A DNA stretch of 64,000 nucleotides from an uncultured Clostridia bacterium (lineage in GTDB: Bacteria > Bacillota > Clostridia > TANB77 > CAG-508), in contig CAKOWE010000002.1 of assembly GCA_934122235.1 (NCBI GenBank), positions 40,733 to 104,732 on the forward strand. The letters are read 5' to 3'. Within the stretch, counting starts at the first letter, position 1, and each line of letters starts with the position of its first letter. The position numbers and the translations under genes are program-made. Positions 58,413-64,000 of the stretch are shown here, piece by piece. The notes under the pieces were generated by a model that searched no databases, had not been told where the DNA came from, and saw only the letters and a program-made list of their open reading frames with translations.

Positions 58413-60137
58413 ATGGATTATAAACAAAAATATGAGGAATGGTGTAACAATGCATTATTCGACGAAAACACAAAACAAGAATTATTAAATATATCTGGAA
58501 ATGAATCTGAAATAAAAGATAGATTTTATAAAGATTTAGAATTTGGAACAGCCGGATTAAGAGGTGTAATTGGTGCTGGAACAAATAGAATGAATATTTA
58601 TACAGTTGGAAAAGCAACACAAGGTTTAGCTAATTTTATAATAAAGCAAAATGGTCAAAGCAAAGGCGTTGCAATAGCATATGATTCAAGGCATATGTCT
58701 AAAGAGTTCAGTTTGCAAGCTGCTTTATGTTTGAATGCAAATGGTATCAAAACTTATATATTCGATTCTTTAAGACCTACTCCGGAATTATCATTTACTA
58801 TTAGAGAATTAGGCTGTATTTCTGGTATTATAATAACCGCTAGTCATAACCCTCCAGAATATAACGGATATAAAGTATACTGGGAAGATGGTGCACAAAT
58901 AGTTGCTCCAATAGACAAAGGAATAATTGATGAAGTAAATTCAATTACTGATTATTCTTTAATAAAATCTATGCCTTTAGACGAAGCAAAACAAAAAGGA
59001 TTGTATAATGTAATTTCAACTGAAATTGATGATAGATATATTGAAGAATTAAAAAAATTATTAGTTCATCCTGAATTAATTAAGCAAGAATCAGATAATA
59101 TTAAAATAGTATATACACCTTTACATGGAACAGGAAATATGTTAGTTCAAAGAATCTTAAAAGAAATTGGATTTAAGAATGTATATATAGTAAAAGAACA
59201 AGAACTACCTGATGGAGATTTTCCTACTGTTTCTTACCCTAATCCTGAAGATCCAAATGCATTTGAATTAGCACTAAAATTAGCAAAAGAAAAAGATGCT
59301 GATATAGTTTTAGCAAACGATCCTGATGCTGATAGATTAGGAGTTTATGTAAAAGATACAAAGACAGGTGAATATATTCAATTTAACGGAAACATGACAG
59401 GAAATCTAGTTTGCGAATATATATTATCTCAAAAGAAAGCTACAAGCACATTACCAGATAACGCCGCTGTTATAAAATCTATAGTATCTTCTAACTTAAC
59501 TGATGCAATATGTTCTGCTTATAATGTTAAAATGTTCGAAGCTTTAACTGGATTCAAGAACATTGCAAAAGTTATAAGAGATTTTGAAGAACAACATACT
59601 TATAACTGTGTATTTTCTTATGAAGAAAGCTATGGTTGCATAATAGGAACTCATGCTAGAGATAAAGATGGAATAGTTGCAGTTATGTGTTTGTGTGAAG
59701 CAGTTGCATACTATAAAACATTAGGAATGACTTTATGGGATCAAATGCTTAATATGTATGAAAAATATGGATATTATATAGAAGGTCAACATTCTCTTGT
59801 TTTAAAAGGTGCTGAAGGCGCTGAAAAAATCAAAGAAATGATGACAAAAGTTAGAAATAATCCACCAAAATCTTTTGGTGAATATATCGTTACAAAATTC
59901 CTAGATTATCAAACTAGCAAATCTATAGATTATACAACAAATGAAGAAAGTACAATAAATCAACCAACATCTAATGTACTATACTTTGATTTAAATAATA
60001 ATGCTTGGTGTTGTGTTCGTCCTTCTGGAACAGAACCAAAAATAAAATTTTATATTGGAGTAAAAGGAACAAGTTTAGATGATGCAAAATCTAAATTAGA
60101 AACTTTAAAAGCAGATGTATTAAATAGCTTAAGTTAA
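58413..60137 (+). CDS. Phosphoglucomutase/phosphomannomutase (PgcA type)
   Basis: 574 residues of the alpha-D-phosphohexomutase family. In order: GTAGLRGVIGAGTNRMN, the phosphoserine loop TASHNPPEYNGYK, the metal loop NDPDADRLG, the sugar loop EESYG and the phosphate-binding RPSGTEPKIKFY. It interconverts glucose-6-phosphate and glucose-1-phosphate. AAGGAGG precedes the ATG. With the upstream gene it forms a two-gene UDP-sugar operon, ended by a strong hairpin. Confidence 0.94.
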   Translation: MDYKQKYEEWCNNALFDENTKQELLNISGNESEIKDRFYKDLEFGTAGLRGVIGAGTNRMNIYTVGKATQGLANFIIKQNGQSKGVAIAYDSRHMSKEFSLQAALCLNANGIKTYIFDSLRPTPELSFTIRELGCISGIIITASHNPPEYNGYKVYWEDGAQIVAPIDKGIIDEVNSITDYSLIKSMPLDEAKQKGLYNVISTEIDDRYIEELKKLLVHPELIKQESDNIKIVYTPLHGTGNMLVQRILKEIGFKNVYIVKEQELPDGDFPTVSYPNPEDPNAFELALKLAKEKDADIVLANDPDADRLGVYVKDTKTGEYIQFNGNMTGNLVCEYILSQKKATSTLPDNAAVIKSIVSSNLTDAICSAYNVKMFEALTGFKNIAKVIRDFEEQHTYNCVFSYEESYGCIIGTHARDKDGIVAVMCLCEAVAYYKTLGMTLWDQMLNMYEKYGYYIEGQHSLVLKGAEGAEKIKEMMTKVRNNPPKSFGEYIVTKFLDYQTSKSIDYTTNEESTINQPTSNVLYFDLNNNAWCCVRPSGTEPKIKFYIGVKGTSLDDAKSKLETLKADVLNSLS

Positions 60138-60152
60138 CAAATATAAAAAATC

Positions 60153-60192
60153 TATTATAAAGGAGTATGTAAAAACATACTCCTTTATAATA
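60153..60192. terminator. Bidirectional terminator between the mutase and TtcA-like genes
   Basis: A perfect 18-bp stem (60153-60170 and 60175-60192) with a four-A loop between convergent genes. Confidence 0.85.
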
Positions 60193-60215
60193 AACATTTA
60201 AATACTAATTATATT

Positions 60216-60926
60216 TTATTCTTTCCATCCATCTATTCCGCTTCTTCTTATTGCACCTAACAAATTGGCTTTTATTTGTGGAATTTCCTTTGAAAAACTA
60301 TTTATTAAATCTTTCATTTCTTCCCTTTTTGAAACTCCATCCATTGGGCAAGCCTTTTTCATTGGTTCTATTCCCTCTTTTTTTATAAATCGTTTTATTT
60401 CTTTTTCCTCTGTATATATTAACGGACGTATTAATGTTATTTTAGATCTGTCCATGTAACTCACTGGTGAAAATGTATGTATTTTTCCTGTATATAATAA
60501 ATTCAAAAAAAATGTCTCTAACACATCTTCTTTATTATGTCCTAAAGCTATTTTATTACAATTTTCTCTTATGGCTATACTATTTATTATTCCTCTTCTC
60601 AAATTAGCACAAAGAGAGCATGGATTTTTTTCATTTCTTATATCAAATACAATTTCTTTTATATGACTTTCTTCTACAATTAATTGAACACCAACTTTAT
60701 CACATAATTTTTTCAACATTTCTACATCAAAAAATTCAAAACCAGGATTTACTGTTACTGCTATTAATTCAAATTTTTTTGGATAAAATATTTGTAAGTT
60801 TTTTAAAGCCATTAATAATGTTGTTGAATCTTTTCCTCCAGATAAACATACAGCAATTTTGTCTCCTTCTTCTATCATATTATAATGCTCAATGGCTTGT
60901 CTCATCGTACTCAATATTCTTTGCAT
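60216..60926 (-). CDS. TtcA-like tRNA 2-thiolation protein
   Basis: 236 residues of the TtcA/TtuA PP-loop family. The ATP pyrophosphatase loop is CLSGGKDSTT (SGGKDS at 29-34). Cysteines at 103 and 106 (CSLC) and 193 (ACPMDG) fit the three ligands of the 4Fe-4S cluster that activates sulfur. TtcA makes 2-thiocytidine at position 32 of certain tRNAs, including arginine tRNAs in E. coli. The protein is shorter than E. coli TtcA, so the target may differ. GAAAGGAG precedes the ATG. Confidence 0.85.
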   Translation of the reverse strand: MQRILSTMRQAIEHYNMIEEGDKIAVCLSGGKDSTTLLMALKNLQIFYPKKFELIAVTVNPGFEFFDVEMLKKLCDKVGVQLIVEESHIKEIVFDIRNEKNPCSLCANLRRGIINSIAIRENCNKIALGHNKEDVLETFFLNLLYTGKIHTFSPVSYMDRSKITLIRPLIYTEEKEIKRFIKKEGIEPMKKACPMDGVSKREEMKDLINSFSKEIPQIKANLLGAIRRSGIDGWKE

Positions 60927-60991
60927 AGTTATACTCCTTTCAAAACTTGTATAATTGTATCATTTATCTCATGTTTTTTCAATAAAACCTA

Positions 60992-61020
60992 TTGCTAAAA
61001 ATGATTTTAAAGTATATAAT
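60992..61020 (+). promoter_or_regulatory. Promoter of the SRP RNA gene
   Basis: TTGCTA (60992-60997), 17-base spacer and perfect TATAAT (61015-61020), just before the RNA. Confidence 0.65.
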
Positions 61021-61051
61021 ACAGTGTAGGTATGAAAGTTTTTTATTTTTG

Positions 61052-61146
61052 TATGGAGAGTAATACCAATAAAAAGCTATGAATCTTGTCAGGTCCGGAA
61101 GGAAGCAGCAATAAGTAGTGCATTTATGTGGATGTTACTTTCCATA
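61052..61146 (+). ncRNA. ffs: Small signal recognition particle RNA (4.5S type)
   Basis: The conserved apical domain GTCAGGTCCGGAAGGAAGCA (61088-61107) is unmistakable: it binds Ffh. The ends pair (61052-61063 with 61135-61146, one wobble), giving a single rod of about 95 bases without an Alu domain. Flanking bases (about 61034-61050 and 61150-61164) can also pair, suggesting a longer precursor. dnaX follows, the usual ffs-dnaX order. Confidence 0.93.
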
Positions 61147-61201
61147 GAGAAATAAAAATTTTCACACTATTTTTTTATCACATAAGAGAGGGTTGATATA
61201 T

Positions 61202-62791
61202 ATGTCATATACAGCTTTATATAGAAAATTTAGACCAACTACATTTAGTGAAATGGTTGGTCAAGAACATATAATAAAAACACTCAAAAACCAATTAATT
61301 TCTGGAAGAGTTGGACACGCTTATCTTTTTAACGGTGGTCGTGGTACAGGTAAAACAACAACTGCTAAAGTTCTTGCAAGAGCAATTAATTGTTTAAATC
61401 CACAAAATGGAGAACCTTGTAACGAATGTGAAATTTGTAAAGCAGCTCTTTCTTCTTCTCTTACAGATATTGTTGAAATGGATGCTGCTTCAAACAACAG
61501 TGTTGAAGATATTCGTTCAATTCGTGAAGAAGTAAATTTCTTACCAACTCTTGCAAAATATAGAGTATATATAATAGATGAGGTTCACATGTTATCAACA
61601 GGTGCTTTTAATGCATTATTAAAAACATTGGAAGAACCACCTGAACATGTTAAATTTATATTAGCTACAACAGAACCTCAAAAAATACCAGCTACAATAC
61701 TTTCAAGATGCCAAAGATTCGATTTTAAGACACTTTCTATTAATGACATAACATCTCGTCTTCAAACAATTTCTGATGAAAGCAAAATTACAATAACTCC
61801 TGATGCTTTAAGAACTATTGCTGTTCTTGCAGAAGGCGGAATGAGAGACGCAATCAGTATATTGGAAAGATGTATTCAAGATGGTGAAAACGAAATAAAT
61901 GAAGATAAAGTAAAAGATTTAGTTGGAATCCCAAAATTAGAATTTATAAATAAACTAGTAACTAATATAATAGCTTGCGACCCAACAAGTGCCTTACTTA
62001 CTATAAATGATGTACTAAACGAAGGTAAAGACTTAGATAACTTTATTTGGGAAACTATTAAATACTTAAAAGATATATTACTTTATAAAACTTGTGGTAC
62101 TTTAGCCCTTTACAATCAAAATGAATTAGAGCAAATAAAAACTATTTCTAACGAGGTTTCACAGGAGCATTTATTATCATTAATTTATGAACTTTCTGAA
62201 CTTGCAAACTCTATAAAATGGTCAACTCAAAAACAAATAATTTTCCAAACAGGAATTATTAAAGCATGTATCAATTCCAATACTTTAGAAGATAGAGTAA
62301 AATTGTTAGAAGATAAAATTGCAAATGGCAATTTTACAGTAAATACTCAAAATAGTAATGCTATGTCAACTAACAACTCATCTAATAATATAACTCAAAA
62401 TAATGAAGCAAAAACACATTCAACTGTTCAAAAAAATGTTGCAATAAAATCAATTCCTGGTCAAAATGTAACGTATTGGAAAGACGTTATTAACAATTTA
62501 AAACAACAAGGTAAAATAACAGTGTACACAAATTTGATAAATACTAATGCAAAAGAAATAAATGATATGACTCTTGGAATTGAATTTCCAAATGGTTTAA
62601 CTGCATTTGGAAAAACTATAATTGAAAAACCTGAAAATATGCAAGAGTTAGTAAAACAAGTATCTATTCAAGCTGGTAAAGAAATGAAAATTAAACTCAT
62701 TGATTTAAAAGCTATAGCAAATGCCCAAAATACTAATTCAGATAATCCATTATCAGAATTAGGAATTAATATTAATGTTATTGATAATTAA
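61202..62791 (+). CDS. dnaX: DNA polymerase III subunits gamma and tau
   Basis: 529 residues from the ATG at 61202, nine bases after GAGAGGG. A TTG nine bases upstream overlaps the spacing and is not used. The N-terminus MSYTALYRKFRP is canonical. Walker A is GGRGTGKTTTAK, the zinc site is CNECEICKA with an upstream Cys, the DExx box is IIDEVHML, and the sensor is ILSRCQRFDFK. It is the clamp-loader ATPase of replication. The ffs-dnaX-ebfC-recR order is conserved in Firmicutes. Confidence 0.96.
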   Translation: MSYTALYRKFRPTTFSEMVGQEHIIKTLKNQLISGRVGHAYLFNGGRGTGKTTTAKVLARAINCLNPQNGEPCNECEICKAALSSSLTDIVEMDAASNNSVEDIRSIREEVNFLPTLAKYRVYIIDEVHMLSTGAFNALLKTLEEPPEHVKFILATTEPQKIPATILSRCQRFDFKTLSINDITSRLQTISDESKITITPDALRTIAVLAEGGMRDAISILERCIQDGENEINEDKVKDLVGIPKLEFINKLVTNIIACDPTSALLTINDVLNEGKDLDNFIWETIKYLKDILLYKTCGTLALYNQNELEQIKTISNEVSQEHLLSLIYELSELANSIKWSTQKQIIFQTGIIKACINSNTLEDRVKLLEDKIANGNFTVNTQNSNAMSTNNSSNNITQNNEAKTHSTVQKNVAIKSIPGQNVTYWKDVINNLKQQGKITVYTNLINTNAKEINDMTLGIEFPNGLTAFGKTIIEKPENMQELVKQVSIQAGKEMKIKLIDLKAIANAQNTNSDNPLSELGININVIDN

Positions 62792-62812
62792 TTATAGAAA
62801 GGATTGATTTAT

Positions 62813-63157
62813 ATGTCAAAAAGAGGAGGATTCCCAGGAGGTATGGGAGGATTTGGTGGAATGAATATCAACCAATTAATGAAAGAAGCAAAAAAAATGC
62901 AGGCAGATATGGAAAAATCTCAAGAAGAGTTATCTAGCAGAGAATTTGAAGCAACTGCTGGTGGAGGAGCAATTTCTGTTAAAGTATCAGGAGATAAAAC
63001 ACTAAAATCAATAACAATAAAACCAGATGTTGTTGATCCTGATGATGTAGAAATGTTACAAGATTTAATTTTAACTTGTGTAAATGAAGCTTTAAGAAAA
63101 GTTGACTCTGCTCAAGCTGCTCAAATGGGAAAATATAATATACCAGGATTAATGTAA
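62813..63157 (+). CDS. ebfC: YbaB/EbfC nucleoid-associated protein
   Basis: 114 residues from the ATG at 62813, behind GAAAGGA. A Gly-rich N-terminus (PGGMGGFGGMN) is followed by the family core: MKEAKKMQADMEKSQEELSS, GGGAISVKVSGD and DVEMLQDLILTCVNEAL. The dimer binds DNA in a tweezer shape. It lies between dnaX and recR, as usual. Confidence 0.94.
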   Translation: MSKRGGFPGGMGGFGGMNINQLMKEAKKMQADMEKSQEELSSREFEATAGGGAISVKVSGDKTLKSITIKPDVVDPDDVEMLQDLILTCVNEALRKVDSAQAAQMGKYNIPGLM

Positions 63158-63194
63158 TATTTTTATAATTACGCATTTTCAAAGGAGAATTTTT

Positions 63195-63794
63195 ATGTCA
63201 TACTATGCACCTTCAATTGAAAAATTAATTGAAAGCTTTGAAAAACTACCTAGTATTGGTCACAAAACAGCAACTAGATTAGCTTTTCATATGTTAGATT
63301 TGGGAGAACAAGAAACAAATGATTTCATTAATTCTATAATTAATGCAAAGAAAAATCTAAAATATTGTTCTACATGCTATAATATATCTGATACAGACCC
63401 TTGCCCAATATGCTCAAGTCCTAAAAGAGATTCTAGTATAATTTGCGTTGTGGAAGATGTTAAGGATATTATTGCAATGGAAAAAACTCATGAATTTAAA
63501 GGAGTTTACCATGTACTTCATGGTTCTATTTCACCAATGAATGGAATTGGACCAGATGATATAAAAATTAAAGAACTATTAAATAGAATTGAACAAAATA
63601 AAATATCGGAAATTATTATTGCTACAAATCCTAGAGTCGAAGGTGAAGCTACAGCAATGTATTTATCTAAACTTATAAAACCTATGGGAATTAAAGTCTC
63701 AAGGATAGCTCACGGTATTCCAGTAGGAGGAGATTTAGAATATACTGATGAAATAACTTTAACAAAAGCCTTAGAAGGAAGAAGAGAAATGTAA
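63195..63794 (+). CDS. recR: Recombination mediator protein RecR
   Basis: 199 residues. A helix-hairpin-helix (KLPSIGHKTATRLAFH) is followed by a four-cysteine zinc finger (CSTCYNISDTDPCPIC) and a Toprim domain (CVVEDVKDIIAMEKT ... ATNPRVEGEATAMYL). It helps load RecA in gap repair with RecF and RecO. AAAGGAG precedes the ATG. A terminator follows directly. Confidence 0.96.
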   Translation: MSYYAPSIEKLIESFEKLPSIGHKTATRLAFHMLDLGEQETNDFINSIINAKKNLKYCSTCYNISDTDPCPICSSPKRDSSIICVVEDVKDIIAMEKTHEFKGVYHVLHGSISPMNGIGPDDIKIKELLNRIEQNKISEIIIATNPRVEGEATAMYLSKLIKPMGIKVSRIAHGIPVGGDLEYTDEITLTKALEGRREM

Positions 63795-63797
63795 TGC

Positions 63798-63819
63798 AAC
63801 CACTCATAAAAGAGTGGTT
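63798..63819 (+). terminator. Terminator after recR
   Basis: A GC-containing 8-bp stem (63798-63805 and 63812-63819) followed by TTTTTATTTT, four bases after the recR stop. Confidence 0.88.
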
Positions 63820-63844
63820 TTTATTTTCAACACACATAAAAAAC

Positions 63845-63886
63845 GAACCCAAATTGCTAAACTTTTTTGTCTAACAATTTGGGTTC
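63845..63886 (-). terminator. Terminator of the surface-protein gene at the right edge
   Basis: An 18-bp stem with two wobble pairs (63845-63862 and 63869-63886); the minus transcript ends in CGTTTTTTATG. Confidence 0.8.
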
Positions 63887-63925
63887 ATATAAAATTTCAC
63901 CTATTTTTTATTCTTAACAGAATTA

Positions 63926-64000
63926 TTATTCTTTTAATTTTCTTCTGTAATAAATTGTTCCAGTTATTGAAATTCCTGTTAAAGCCATTAATGTTCCAAA
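63926..64000 (-). CDS. C-terminal end of a surface protein, cut by the window edge
   Basis: The minus-strand frame is open from base 64000 to a TAA at 63926-63928, giving 24 residues ending in a hydrophobic helix and YYRRKLKE. Hydrophobic segment plus a short basic tail is typical for the C-terminus of sortase-anchored or tail-anchored surface proteins. An LPxTG motif, if there is one, would be just outside the window. A terminator follows. Confidence 0.6.
   Translation of the reverse strand, partial: FGTLMALTGISITGTIYYRRKLKE

Noticed and set aside
62400..62470. A dnaX slippage site making the gamma subunit (run of A residues in the linker)
   Set aside because: The A7 run is followed by no clear hairpin, and A runs are common in this genome. 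There is not enough to call it.
1..64000. CRISPR arrays, IS elements, prophage, tRNA or rRNA genes
   Set aside because: No regularly spaced repeats, transposase or integrase motifs, clover-leaf sequences or rRNA signatures were recognised on either strand.

Overview
The window is AT-rich chromosomal DNA from a low-GC, spore-forming Gram-positive bacterium, most likely an uncultured member of the Clostridia. Evidence for this is the clostridial gene orders (DUF4321-radC-mreBCD-mrdA-minC, ffs-dnaX-ebfC-recR, rsmA-rnc-radical SAM), a CotF-like spore coat pair, strong AGGAGG ribosome sites, frequent TTG/GTG starts and AGA as the main arginine codon. No rRNA, tRNA, IS element, prophage or CRISPR array was found. 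The only RNA gene seen is the small SRP RNA.

Layout. 1-912: a degenerate GGDEF protein cut by the left edge. 910-6857 (minus): tatD, acpS, a PMT-family mannosyltransferase, a WG-repeat membrane protein and a secreted GH25-LysM lysozyme. 6956-13392 (minus): an AI-2E-type permease, exonuclease III and 8-oxoguanine glycosylase (a base-excision repair pair), YitT, an Elp3-like radical SAM protein, rnc and rsmA. 13642-15835 (plus): a PASTA penicillin-binding protein. 15909-23398 (minus): rpoC and rpoB with their own promoter and leader. 23903-24625 (plus): acyl-ACP thioesterase. 24687-35273 (minus): two giant surface proteins in one operon. 35601-36580 (plus): three small unknown proteins. 36665-42925 (minus): the cell-elongation operon. 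43190-43810 (plus): mecA. 43856-52633 (minus): an M23 endopeptidase, spore coat proteins, a zinc-ribbon/SPFH pair, prfA and a YhaN/YhaO-like pair. 52694-55874 (minus): a small Cys protein and an orphan VirD4-like coupling protein with two unknown partners. 56031-56918 (minus): a J protein. 57142-60137 (plus): a UDP-sugar pyrophosphorylase and phosphoglucomutase operon. 60216-60926 (minus): a TtcA-like tRNA thiolase. 61052-63794 (plus): ffs-dnaX-ebfC-recR. 63926-64000 (minus): the tail of another wall or membrane surface protein.

Main discovery. Five genes (the PASTA PBP, mrdA, mreD, a yhaN-like ATPase and a virD4-like ATPase) each carry exactly one apparent +1 frameshift. All five breaks lie at an in-frame CGG codon, in the form CGGA or CGGT. 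Skipping the C, or reading four bases as one codon, restores the full protein and puts glycine at that point. In the two ATPases this glycine belongs to the Walker A P-loop; in the PASTA PBP and PBP2 it falls on a family glycine. I checked CGG (and CCG on the other strand) by eye against the frame of every gene in the window and found no other in-frame CGG. CGG therefore appears never to encode arginine here, and CGGN appears to be read as glycine with a +1 shift, either by quadruplet decoding or by programmed skipping at an unassigned codon. At least two of the genes (mreD, mrdA) are normally essential for rod shape, which argues against five independent pseudogenes.

The rest of the window is mostly housekeeping: envelope growth and division, transcription, replication and repair, RNA maturation and sugar-nucleotide supply. 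The accessory parts are the surface-protein operon, the orphan coupling-protein operon and the small unknown genes.
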